Positions 43,741-51,930 of a DNA stretch of 64,000 bases are shown piece after piece. A model generated the notes under the pieces. It saw only the letters and a list, made by a program, of their open reading frames with translations. It did not search any database and was not told the origin of the DNA. This DNA is from Halobaculum sp. XH14 (lineage in GTDB: Archaea; Halobacteriota; Halobacteria; Halobacteriales; Haloferacaceae). The stretch is taken from contig NZ_CP134949.1 in NCBI RefSeq assembly GCF_032116555.1, positions 1 through 64,000 of the forward strand, written 5' to 3'. The position numbers were made by a program, and so were the translations under genes. Numbering within the stretch: the first letter of the stretch is position 1; each line of letters opens with the position of its first letter.

Positions 43741-44351
43741 TGGGGCTGTTCGACTCCGTGAAGGCGGCGCTGGGCATCCACGCCGAGTCCGACGCGACGC
43801 GCGAGGCCTACCCCGAGGACCTGTTCGGGATGAGCACCGCCTACGTGACGATGGAGGCCGACCTCGGCTTCCGGCCGGTCGGCGAGGCCGCGCTCTGCTT
43901 CTCCTCGGTCGACTCGACCGACTTCGCCGGGGCGGTCGAGGAGGTCGAGGAGATCCTCCACGCCGGGAGCGAGGAGACGGGCACCGAGTTCCGGCTCCAC
44001 GAGGACGACCACGGCTATCACTGGGTCGTACTCGCCGACGACGACCCCGAGGACCTGGTCACCTCGATCCACTTCGCCGCGGACACGTTCGTCGAGCGCG
44101 GCTACGGTTCGCGGCTCCTCGCCGCGGTGTTCGGGTTCGAACGGGAGGACGCCCCCGACGAGCGGGGCTACTGGGTGTACTCGTTCCGCCGCGGCGCGTA
44201 CTACCCGTTCGCGCCGACGAACGGCGAGCACGACAAGCGCATCGAGGGGAAACTCGAGTCGGTGCTCGACGGCGAACTCGACCTCGAACCCGAGAAGGAG
44301 TACTGGTACCCGCTCTGGCCGGACGGCCCCGGGAACCACCCCTGGGGGTGA
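43740..44351 (+). CDS. pspAB: PspA-associated protein PspAB
   Basis: A 203-residue soluble acidic protein beginning MGLFDSVKAALGIHAESDAT, the hallmark of the PspA-associated PspAB family. Such proteins occur with PspA and HtpX in haloarchaeal envelope-stress clusters. Conserved aromatic motifs include GYHWVVLADDDPEDLVTSIH and RRGAYYPFAP. No catalytic residues are apparent. Overlaps rmuC by one base; htpX lies just upstream, which supports the stress role. Confidence 0.88.
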   Translation: MGLFDSVKAALGIHAESDATREAYPEDLFGMSTAYVTMEADLGFRPVGEAALCFSSVDSTDFAGAVEEVEEILHAGSEETGTEFRLHEDDHGYHWVVLADDDPEDLVTSIHFAADTFVERGYGSRLLAAVFGFEREDAPDERGYWVYSFRRGAYYPFAPTNGEHDKRIEGKLESVLDGELDLEPEKEYWYPLWPDGPGNHPWG

Positions 44352-44405
44352 GCCGCACCGTCGGCCGTGCCGAACGCTTTTGCCCCGGAGCCTGAATTCC
44401 CGCAC

Positions 44406-44744
44406 GTGATCCCCGACACGAAGTCCCTCGTCGCCACGGTCGGCCTCGTGACGGTCGTGCTCTCGGAGTGGCCGCTCGGCGACGAGTCGCCGGCGTATCT
44501 GGCGATCCTCGGCGGGCTCGCCCTGCTCATCCTCGTGCTGACGGTCCGAACTGACCTCCGCGACACGCGCGCCGCGGGCGTCGCAGTCGGCGGGCTCGCG
44601 ACGCTTCTGGGCGGCTTCCACCTCGCGTTCGGGCGCGGACTCCCCGACGTCGCCTTCGGCGGCGTCATCGCCGGCTTCGGCCTCCTCGTGCTGGCGAACA
44701 AGCTCGGACTGGCACCGTGGTCCGACGAGGACCCGGTCGTCTGA
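44406..44744 (+). CDS. Small membrane protein, unknown function
   Basis: A 112-residue protein with four hydrophobic segments (LVATVGLVTVVLSEW, LAILGGLALLILVLTV, AAGVAVGGLATLLGGFHLAF, VAFGGVIAGFGLLVLANKLG) and a short acidic end. GTG at 44406 is used because the 13 codons before it, from another GTG at 44367, look like leader. No family recognised. Confidence 0.65.
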   Translation: MIPDTKSLVATVGLVTVVLSEWPLGDESPAYLAILGGLALLILVLTVRTDLRDTRAAGVAVGGLATLLGGFHLAFGRGLPDVAFGGVIAGFGLLVLANKLGLAPWSDEDPVV

Positions 44745-44844
44745 GCCGCCGGCCGTCGCGGCTTCCCACCTAAACGTTCTCGGATCCGACAGAACCGTCC
44801 CGTCGCCTGCTCGCATTTTCACTTCCACTTCTCTGTTAACGGGG

Positions 44845-44853
44845 GTTTATGTA
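44845..44853 (+). promoter_or_regulatory. TATA box of radA
   Basis: GGTTTATGT about 30 bases upstream of the ATG at 44879 indicates transcription starting at or just before that ATG. It rules out the longer in-frame start at 44849, which lies inside the box. Confidence 0.6.
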
Positions 44854-44878
44854 CGGAGCCGCACAAGCCGGAATCACG

Positions 44879-45910
44879 ATGGCAGAAGACGACCTCGAAA
44901 GCCTTCCCGGCGTGGGGCCGGCGACGGCGGACAAACTCGTGGACGCGGGCTTCGAAAGCTACCAGAGCATCGCGGTCGCCAGTCCGAGCGAACTGGGCAA
45001 CACCGCCGACATCGGCGACTCGACCGCCAACGACGTCATCCAGGGCGCGCGTGAGGCCGCCGACGTCGGCGGCTTCGAGTCCGGCGCGCAGGTGCTCGAA
45101 CGCCGCCAGCAGATCGGGAAGCTCTCCTGGCTCATCCCGGAGGTCGACGAGATGCTCGACGGCGGGCTCGAGACGCAGTCGATCACCGAGGTGTACGGCG
45201 AGTTCGGCGCCGGCAAGTCCCAGGTCACCCACCAGATGGCCGTAAACGTCCAGCTCCCGAAGGAGTACGGCGGCCTGGAGGGAAGCTGTATCTTCATCGA
45301 CTCCGAGGACACGTTCCGCCCCGAGCGCATCGACGACATGGTGCGCGGGCTGGACGACGAGATCATCGAGGCGCTGCTCGAGGACCGCGAGATCGAGGGT
45401 GCCCCCGGCGACGACGAGGCGATGGAGGCGCTGCTCGAGGACGTACTCGACAAGATCCACGTCGCCAAGGCGTTCAACTCCAACCACCAGATCCTCCTCG
45501 CGGAGAAGGCCAAGGAGGTCGCCAGCGAGCACGAGGACGACGAGTTCCCGGTCCGCCTGCTCTGTGTCGACTCGCTCACGGCCCACTTCCGCGCGGAGTA
45601 CGTCGGCCGCGGACAGCTCGCCGACCGCCAGCAGAAGCTGAACAAGCACCTCCACGACCTGATGCGCGTGGGCGACCTCTACAACTCGGTCGTGCTCGTG
45701 ACGAACCAGGTCGCCTCGAACCCGGACTCCTACTTCGGCGACCCGACCCAGCCCATCGGCGGCAACATCCTGGGCCACACCTCCACGTTCCGGATGTACC
45801 TCCGCAAGTCGAAGGGCGACAAGCGCATCGTGAAGCTCGTCGACGCGCCGAACCTGGCCGACGGCGAGTCGATCATGCGCGTCCAGGACGCGGGGCTCAA
45901 GCCCGAGTAG
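44879..45910 (+). CDS. radA: DNA repair and recombination recombinase RadA
   Basis: Archaeal Rad51/RecA homologue that performs strand exchange. 343 residues. An N-terminal helix-hairpin-helix domain ([20 protein letters not shown]), the polymerisation linker, Walker A GEFGAGKS at 107-114, Walker [13 protein letters not shown] and the C-terminal loop L2 region [20 protein letters not shown]. It has no intein, unlike some haloarchaeal radA genes. Length matches the family exactly when started at [10 protein letters not shown]. Confidence 0.98.
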   Translation: MAEDDLESLPGVGPATADKLVDAGFESYQSIAVASPSELGNTADIGDSTANDVIQGAREAADVGGFESGAQVLERRQQIGKLSWLIPEVDEMLDGGLETQSITEVYGEFGAGKSQVTHQMAVNVQLPKEYGGLEGSCIFIDSEDTFRPERIDDMVRGLDDEIIEALLEDREIEGAPGDDEAMEALLEDVLDKIHVAKAFNSNHQILLAEKAKEVASEHEDDEFPVRLLCVDSLTAHFRAEYVGRGQLADRQQKLNKHLHDLMRVGDLYNSVVLVTNQVASNPDSYFGDPTQPIGGNILGHTSTFRMYLRKSKGDKRIVKLVDAPNLADGESIMRVQDAGLKPE

Positions 45911-46042
45911 TCGGCAACGCCCCCGGATTCGTCCGCGACACGCGCCCCGTTTTTCCCCTTCCGATCTCACCCCCGAGCGACGGCGTCGCTGCTGGACGTG
46001 GTTTCGGGAGGAAACCGCCACCCGGCCGAACCCGCGAGTGCC

Positions 46043-46471
46043 TCAGTCCTCGGTCTTCGTCACGTCGAGGTCCTCGAGCTCGCCCTCGTACAGCTTCGCG
46101 CCGTCCTGGGCGATCTGTCTGGCGAGCACGGCGCACTTGATTCGCATCGGGGAGATGTCGACGCCGAGCATCTCGGTGACGTCGTCGGTGTCCAGTTCCG
46201 CCAGTTCCGCGAGGCTCATCCCGTGGAGCCGTTCGGAGAGCATCGACGCCGACGCCTGCGAGATGGCACAGCCATCGCCCGAGAACGCGACGCCCTCGAT
46301 GGTCTCCCCGTCCTCGGCCAGTTTCACGTCGACCGTGATGGTGTCGCCACAGGAGGGGTTCTCCCCAGTGTGCGAGAACGTCGGGTCCTCGAGCTCGCCG
46401 TAGTTCCGGGGGTTCTTGTAGTGGTCCAGGATCTGCTGGCGATACATGTCCGAGCCGCCGCCGATTCCCAT
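46043..46471 (-). CDS. sufU: Fe-S cluster assembly scaffold SufU/IscU family
   Basis: Scaffold or sulfur-acceptor protein for Fe-S assembly, 142 residues. The three conserved cysteines are C41 (NPSCGD, with D43), C68 (GDGCAIS) and C113 (RIKCAVLA). This pattern fits the SufU subgroup, which receives sulfur from SufS via a zinc site. The partner cysteine desulfurase is encoded 142 bp upstream on the same strand. Confidence 0.93.
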   Translation of the reverse strand: MGIGGGSDMYRQQILDHYKNPRNYGELEDPTFSHTGENPSCGDTITVDVKLAEDGETIEGVAFSGDGCAISQASASMLSERLHGMSLAELAELDTDDVTEMLGVDISPMRIKCAVLARQIAQDGAKLYEGELEDLDVTKTED

Positions 46472-46613
46472 TGTTGTCGGTAGTTGGCGAGTCGACCCGA
46501 AAAGCCTACCGCCCCACCTGTTGGAGCGAGCGGCTCTTTTCGTCCGACATTTTCGAGAAGCGGTGAGGGAAACGCGAGCGGAGCGAGCGCGAGGGCACCC
46601 GACGATGAAAGAT

Positions 46614-47894
46614 TTAGGCGAACAGCTCCCGCGCGTCGTCGACCGCCTCGACCAGTTTGTCGACCTCCTCGCGCGTGTTGTAGACGTAGAAGCTCGCGCG
46701 GGCCGAGGCCGCCGTGCCGAGCACGTCGTGGAGCGGCTGGGTACAGTGGTCGCCGGCGCGGATGGCGACGCCGTGGTCGTTGAGGATGCTCGAGAGGTCG
46801 TGGGCGTGGACGCCGTCGACGTTGAACGAGACGAGGCCGGCGCGCTCGTCGCCCGGCGGCCCGTAGATCTCGACGTCCTCGGGCTCGGTGAGCCGGTCGT
46901 ACGCGTACTCCGTGAGCTGTGACTCGTACTCGTGGACGTTCTCCATGCCGATCCCCTCGAGGTAGTCGATGGCGGCGGTGAGCGCGATGCCCTGCTCGAT
47001 GACCGGCGTGCCGGCCTCGAACTTCCAGGGCAGGTCCTCCCACTCGGTCTCCTCGAAGGTGACCTTGCGGATCATGTCGCCACCGTAGAGGTACGGCTCC
47101 ATCCCCTCCAGGATCTCCTCCTTGCCGTACAGCACGCCGATGCCCGTCGGGCCGAGCATCTTGTGGCCCGAGAAGGCGAGGAAGTCGCAGTCGAGTTCCT
47201 TCACGTCGACCGGCCGGTGGGGAACCGACTGGGCGGCGTCGAGGAAGATGTACGCGCCGTTGTCGTGGGCGATGTCGGCCAGTTCCGCGACGGGGTTGAC
47301 GGTCCCGAGCGTGTTCGAGGAGTGGACGACCGAGACGAGCTTCGTGTCCTCGTCGATGAGTTCGCGGGCGTGGTCCATGTCGAGGCGGCCGTCGTCGGTG
47401 ATGCGGACGAACCGCGCCTCCGCGCCGGTCTTCCGGGCGGTCTGCTGCCACGTGACGAGCGAGGCGTGGTGCTCCATCTGGGTGAGCACGACGTTGTCGC
47501 CCGGGCCGAGTTCGTTCAGCCCCCAGGCGTACGCGACGAGGTTCTCGGCCTCGGTGGCGTTCTTGGTGAAGACGACCTCCTCGCGGCCGGCCGCGCCGAT
47601 GAACTCCGCGACCCGGTCGTGGGCGTTCTCGTAGGCGACGCTGGCCTCCTGGCTCAACTGGTGGATGCCGCGGTGGACGTTCGCGTTGTACGAGCGGTAG
47701 TAGTCGGCGATGGCGTCGACGACCTGGTCGGGCGTCTGGCTCGTCGCGGCGCTGTCGAGGTAGACGAGCGGCGTCGTGTCGCCCTCGTCCTCCCCGGGAA
47801 CGGTGGCGTCGCCGCCCACCTTCCGGTCGAGGATGGGGAAGTCCGCCCTGACGGCCTCGACGTCGAGGGGGGACGGTTCCTGTGTGGGTTCCAT
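46614..47894 (-). CDS. sufS: Cysteine desulfurase SufS
   Basis: PLP enzyme that takes sulfur from cysteine for Fe-S cluster assembly, 426 residues. Class V aminotransferase fold with YLDSAATSQTPDQVVDAIAD, the PLP histidine motif MEHHASLVTWQ, the Schiff-base lysine in FSGHKMLGPTGIGVLYG and the catalytic cysteine loop AIRAGDHCTQPLHDVLG. The single-residue type cysteine loop (SufS/CsdA group) agrees with a SufU partner. Start at MEPTQEPSPL; ten upstream codons are probably untranslated. Confidence 0.95.
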   Translation of the reverse strand: MEPTQEPSPLDVEAVRADFPILDRKVGGDATVPGEDEGDTTPLVYLDSAATSQTPDQVVDAIADYYRSYNANVHRGIHQLSQEASVAYENAHDRVAEFIGAAGREEVVFTKNATEAENLVAYAWGLNELGPGDNVVLTQMEHHASLVTWQQTARKTGAEARFVRITDDGRLDMDHARELIDEDTKLVSVVHSSNTLGTVNPVAELADIAHDNGAYIFLDAAQSVPHRPVDVKELDCDFLAFSGHKMLGPTGIGVLYGKEEILEGMEPYLYGGDMIRKVTFEETEWEDLPWKFEAGTPVIEQGIALTAAIDYLEGIGMENVHEYESQLTEYAYDRLTEPEDVEIYGPPGDERAGLVSFNVDGVHAHDLSSILNDHGVAIRAGDHCTQPLHDVLGTAASARASFYVYNTREEVDKLVEAVDDARELFA

Positions 47895-47987
47895 TGTCGG
47901 GGACAGGGGTTGGAGGGCTAACATCCCTTCGGTCCTGCCGGCCGGGCGAAATCGGTTCCCCTTACGTTGCCGGAGGAACGTCGGGAA

Positions 47988-48206
47988 TCATCCCTCCGTC
48001 TCCCCGTCCAGCCCCTCCTCGTCGACCTCCACGAGAAAGCCCGTGACGTACGAGAGCAGCGCGTAGAGGCCGAGCGCGACGACGACGAGCGCGCCGAAGC
48101 CGACGACGGGGGCCTGCGCGATGAGGTAGAACGACGCGAGGAGGAGGAGCAGCGCGAACATGCCGAGGAGGGCGTCGATGCGGACGAGCAGGTCGGTGTC
48201 GGCCAT
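47988..48206 (-). CDS. Two-helix small membrane protein
   Basis: A 72-residue protein, MADTDLLVRI followed by two adjacent helices (LGMFALLLLLASFYLIA and GFGALVVVALGLYALLSYVT) and an acidic tail EVDEEGLDGETEG. The ATG at 48206 is preferred to one 27 bases upstream. No known family. A copy of the modular repeat lies immediately upstream. Confidence 0.65.
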   Translation of the reverse strand: MADTDLLVRIDALLGMFALLLLLASFYLIAQAPVVGFGALVVVALGLYALLSYVTGFLVEVDEEGLDGETEG

Positions 48207-48667
48207 GACTTTTTCGAGGGTACGTCGGACCAAAAGAATGCGGGCCGTTTCCGGTGGGGCGACGGTTCCGGGGGAGCGTCGTCAGGCGCGCGGCGGCCGC
48301 GCGGAGCGCGGCCGCTCGTGCGAGGGACGAGCATCGCAGGCCGAAGGCCGAGGAGCGCAGGAGGCTGGGGAGGGCGAGGTGCGGTGGGTGGGACTGAAAG
48401 GGGTCGGCTGGGTACGCGAACCCCGGACCCGCAAGCACCGCAGGGCGCGAACGGAGTGAGCGACTGAGGAGCGCAGCGTGGTCCGCGGGAGCGTACCCAG
48501 CGGGGGGCTTTCGAGGCAGTCGTCGCTAAATCCGAGCCATCACAGAGTGCGACACGTGATAAACCGCCAGCTGCAGGGGCTTTCGCGGTGGTTACCCCAG
48601 CAATCCCAGCGGCAGCAAAGTCACCTAACCAACTCCCAAAACGTAAGAACCCTCGATCGAACGAACC
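48207..48667. other. Gap filled by modular repeat copy D
   Basis: No gene. The repeat occupies about 48300-48530. A second fragment with GGGGCTTTCGCGGTGGT at 48577-48593 resembles the right end of the repeat and is followed by AT-richer sequence with no feature. Confidence 0.65.
48300..48530 (+). repeat. Modular hairpin repeat, copy D
   Basis: Linker GAGCATCGCAGG (48329-48340), small hairpin GGCCGAAGGCC, linker GAGGAGCGCAG (48350-48360), AGGAGGCTGGGGAGGGCGAGG, GTGGGACTGAAAGGGG to 48403. Stem arm GCTGGGTACGC (48407-48417) pairs with GCGTACCCAGC (48491-48501) across a 73-base insert that repeats both linkers (48434-48444, 48466-48476). It ends GGGCTTTCGAGG and CGTCGCTAAA. Layout and lengths match copy C although the arms share no sequence. 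Confidence 0.82.
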
Positions 48668-48970
48668 CTATCGCAGCCAGAGTAGCTGCGCGTGAACCGT
48701 CTCCCCGACCTCCAGCACGCGGTCCTCGTCGATGATGCCCGCCTCCACCGCCACGGAGACGCACTCCTCGCCGACGAGGTTCGCCGTGTTCGCGCCCATG
48801 AGGCTCTCGACGACCCGGTCCTCGTCGGCCGACTCGGCGTCGTCGCCGCCGTAGAACGCCTCGGTCACCTCCAGGGTGACCGTCCCGTTCTCGTACGTCT
48901 CGCCGAGACAGTCCGGGTCACAGACCGAGACCAGGGTCCCCTCGGGCGTGTCACGCTCCTTCAGCAGCAT
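48668..48970 (-). CDS. DUF424-family small protein
   Basis: A 100-residue protein matching archaeal DUF424: MLLKERDTPEGTLVSVCDPD, CLGETYENGTVTLEVTEAFY and IDEDRVLEVGETVHAQLLWL. It is read from the ATG at 48970, overlapping the end of the TPR gene (ATGA). Structural homologues suggest a small beta-rich domain sometimes linked to translation or RNA, but function is unknown. Co-operonic with the TPR gene upstream. Confidence 0.82.
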   Translation of the reverse strand: MLLKERDTPEGTLVSVCDPDCLGETYENGTVTLEVTEAFYGGDDAESADEDRVVESLMGANTANLVGEECVSVAVEAGIIDEDRVLEVGETVHAQLLWLR

Positions 48971-49731
48971 CAGTGCCCCTCGCGTTCCTCGTACTCCTCG
49001 ACCATCTCCTGCTCGGCCTCCTTGCGGAGCTCCTCGGCGCGCTCGGCCGCGGCCTCGGCCTCCTCCTCCTCGCCGAGCTCGTCGAGCGCGCGGGCCTTCT
49101 CCTCTAGCACCTCGGCGTTGCGCATGCCGAGGCGGATGGCGTTGTCGAAGGCGTTGACCGCGTCCTCCAGCAGGCCGCGCTCGACCAGGAAGAAACCCCG
49201 ATTGTACCACGCCTGGGCGAACCGCGGGTCGATCTCGACGGCGCGCTCGGCGTGTTCGAGCGCCTGGCTCGTCTCGCCGAACTCGTGGAGCGCGTACGCC
49301 AGGTTCGTCTCGGCGCTGGCGGCGTGCTCGGAGTCGTCGTCGATACGGAGCGCCTCGCGGTAGGCGCCGATGGCCTCGTCGTACTCCTCCAGTTCCGCGT
49401 GGGCGACGCCCTTGTTCACCCAGGCTTCCTGCTCGTCGAGGCTGTCGTCCTCGGCAAACTGGGCGGCGCGGCCGAACGTCTCGGTCGCCTCCTCGAACCG
49501 GTTGATCGCCATGTAGGAGAGCCCGACGTCGATGAGGCTCTCCACCTCGACCTGCTCTTTCGCGATGTTCCGCTCGTCGAGGAGGTCGGTGAGGGCCCGG
49601 GTGTCGACGGGGTCCACCTGCGAGGGGTCGGCGTTCAGCGCCTCCGGGTCGAGGGTGAACTCCTCGTAGTCCTCGTCGAGTCCCTGCCCGGACGAGAACT
49701 CGTGTGGTCGGTCCTGCTCCTCGTCGGTCAT
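48970..49731 (-). CDS. Tetratricopeptide-repeat protein
   Basis: A 253-residue acidic protein with about five TPR units, including LSYMAINRFEEATETFGRAA, VAHAELEEYDEAIGAYREAL, LAYALHEFGETSQALEHAER and WYNRGFFLVERGLLEDAVNA, plus a charged coiled-coil end. It probably acts as a scaffold for protein contacts. No signal or catalytic domain. The first 55 residues are disordered and very acidic. Divergent from thpR and overlapping DUF424. Confidence 0.87.
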   Translation of the reverse strand: MTDEEQDRPHEFSSGQGLDEDYEEFTLDPEALNADPSQVDPVDTRALTDLLDERNIAKEQVEVESLIDVGLSYMAINRFEEATETFGRAAQFAEDDSLDEQEAWVNKGVAHAELEEYDEAIGAYREALRIDDDSEHAASAETNLAYALHEFGETSQALEHAERAVEIDPRFAQAWYNRGFFLVERGLLEDAVNAFDNAIRLGMRNAEVLEEKARALDELGEEEEAEAAAERAEELRKEAEQEMVEEYEEREGH

Positions 49732-49805
49732 ACCACGGGGTTGGCGAACCGTGCGGGTAAGGCTTGCGCGTCGGGCTTTTCACGGTCCAGTTCCCCAGTT
49801 CCCGT

Positions 49806-50363
49806 ATGCCACGGCTGTTCGTCTCGCTCGACCTCCCCGACGCGCTCGCGGAGTCGGTCGCCGCCCTCCGGGACGAGGCTCCCGACGCGCCCGGCCTCTC
49901 GTTCACCGACCCCGAGCAGGCGCACGCGACGCTGAAGTTCCTCGGCGACACCCCCGACTCCGACGTCGAGAAAGTGACCGACGCGCTGGACCGGGCAGTC
50001 GCCGACGCCGACGTGGGGCCGTTCCCCGTCGAGGTGGGCGGCCTCGGCGCGTTCCCGAACGACGAGTACATCCGCGTCGTCTGGGTCGGCGTCCGCGAGG
50101 GCGCGTCCGAACTCGGCCGCCTCCACGAGGCGGTCGAGCGCGAGACGACCGCGCTCGGCTTCGAGGCGGAGGAGCACGAGTTCACCCCGCACGTCACGCT
50201 GGCGCGGCTGAGCAACGGGCGCGAGAAGGACGCCGTCCAGCGATTCGTCCGCGAGCGCGACCCCGACGTGGGGCGGTTCGAGGCGACCGAACTGTGCCTG
50301 ACGGAGAGCGACCTCACCGAGGCGGGGCCGGAGTACCGGACCGTCGAACGGTTCCCGCTCTGA
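49806..50363 (+). CDS. thpR: RNA 2',3'-cyclic phosphodiesterase (LigT/2H family)
   Basis: 2H phosphoesterase of 185 residues that opens 2',3'-cyclic phosphates at RNA ends; first known as a 2'-5' RNA ligase in vitro. The two catalytic motifs are HATLKFLG (residues about 39-46) and HVTLARLSNG (about 130). Start MPRLFVSLDLPDALAESV follows the family. Stands alone, divergent from the TPR gene. Confidence 0.92.
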   Translation: MPRLFVSLDLPDALAESVAALRDEAPDAPGLSFTDPEQAHATLKFLGDTPDSDVEKVTDALDRAVADADVGPFPVEVGGLGAFPNDEYIRVVWVGVREGASELGRLHEAVERETTALGFEAEEHEFTPHVTLARLSNGREKDAVQRFVRERDPDVGRFEATELCLTESDLTEAGPEYRTVERFPL

Positions 50364-50471
50364 GCGAGAGTCCGGCCGCGCTGCGAGCGGTTTTCACACG
50401 ACTGCAGTCGGTTGTGCGGAGCGTTCGCACGCGGTCGGGGCGCTTACCCCGGGTCGCCGAGAGTGCGGGCC

Positions 50472-51739
50472 ATGGCGACCGGCACCCGGGACCCGGTGGC
50501 GGACTCGCGCGTCCACCTCGGCGGCCTCCTGGTCGCGGCCGTCGGGTTCGTGGTGACCCGCTCGGCGACGCGAGCGCGAGCGGGACTCGGCCCGGCGAAC
50601 CGCCCGGCTCACCGCGCTGAACCGAATCCTCAGGCACGAGGTGCTCAACCGCGTGAGCGTCGTCCGGGGCTACGCCGAACTCGACGGCTCGCAGGGGAAG
50701 GCCGCCATCGGGCGGAGCGCCGACGCCATCGAGAAGGCCGTCACGGAGGCGGGCCGGATCGCCCGCCCGGACGTCGTCCTCTCGCCGGTCCCCGTCGCCG
50801 ACGCGGTCGAGCGTGGCGTGGCGTCGGTCCGCGGGCACTCCCCCGACGCGACGGTGACCGTCCGGGACGACGGCGGCGACGCCCTCGTCTGTGCGACCGA
50901 CCGCCTCGCGGACCTGGTCGAGCACCTCGTCGAGAACGCCGTCGAGTACACCGGCCCGGACTCGCGGGTCGTCGTCGACGTCCGGGCCGACGCCGCGACG
51001 GCCACGCTCCGGATCGCCGACGACGGCGGTGGCCTCCCCGAGCGCCAGCGTGCACTGCTCACACGCCGGGACCCTGCCGGAGTACGACGACCCGAACGCG
51101 GGGTTCGGGCTGACGTTCGTCCGCCTGCTCGCCGAGGAGTTCGGCGCCGGCATCGCGGTCACGCCGGGCATCGACGGCGGGGGGACGGGCGTGGAGGTGA
51201 CGTTCCGCCGCGAGGGAACCCCGGCGGCCCGCCTGACCGACCGCGACGGCGTGACTACCGCCCGACTCGCCGACGTTGCCGCCGCGGCCGTGCTCGCGGG
51301 CGTCCTCATGGGGCTCGTGCAGACGGCCATGGGCGGGTCCGTCCCGGTCATCGGCGCGCTGTACGGCGTCGAATCCGCGGTCGTCGGCTGGACGACCCAC
51401 CTGTTCCACAGCCTCGTGTTCGGCATCGGCTTCGCCGCCGCGCTCGACCACCCCCGACTCGGTCCCTGGCGGGGGCGGCCGCTCCGGATGGTGGCGCTGG
51501 GGCTCGCCTACGGCGTCCTGCTGGCGCTGCTCGCGGCCGGCCTCGTGATGCCGCTCTGGCTCCGCGCGGTCGGGATTCCGGCCCCGCTCCCGCTGCTGGG
51601 CGCCATGGGGCTGGTCGGCCACCTCGTCTGGGGCGGAACGCTCGCGCTCGGGTTGCTCGGGCTGGATCGGCTGCGCGACCGGGTGAGCGCGCCGCGGACG
51701 GTCGCGGGCCCTCACGCTGGCGCCGAAAGGGGACGGTAA
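50472..51739 (+). pseudogene. Sensor histidine kinase with membrane C-terminus, two frameshifts
   Basis: A HisKA/HATPase protein spread over three frames. Frame 1 begins MATGTRDPVADSRVHLGGLL with one membrane segment. Around 50550-50580 it shifts to a frame reading ARRTARLTALNRILRHEVLN, which holds the phospho-acceptor histidine, the N box VENAVEYT and G box IADDGGGLPE. Near 51055-51070 a second shift leads to YDDPNAGFGLTFVRLLAEEF. The third frame continues with an unusual C-terminal domain of about five membrane helices (DVAAAAVLAGVLMGLVQTAM onward). Both shifts are in the +1 direction in GC-rich runs; either true decay or sequencing indels. Confidence 0.75.
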
Positions 51740-51930
51740 CCCGCTGAACCACCCCGCGGGTTCATTCCCCCCGCGCCCGAACGACGGGACGATGAACGAC
51801 CCGTACCGGGGGGACTCGAGCCGGGGAGTTCCCTGCGGAGCGAGCCCGACGTGCCGCGCACGGTCGAACAGGCCGCTGAACGAGGGAGCTCCGCACGGGG
51901 CACTCAGGAACGGTCGGTCGGTCGGGGCAG

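Noticed and set aside
44849-44878. Ten-codon longer start for radA
   Set aside because: That ATG lies inside the TATA-like box; the downstream ATG fits both promoter distance and family length.
51750-51930. Small open frame starting MNDPYRGDSSRGVP between the kinase and the antiporter
   Set aside because: No hydrophobic core, no domain and no promoter; treated as intergenic.
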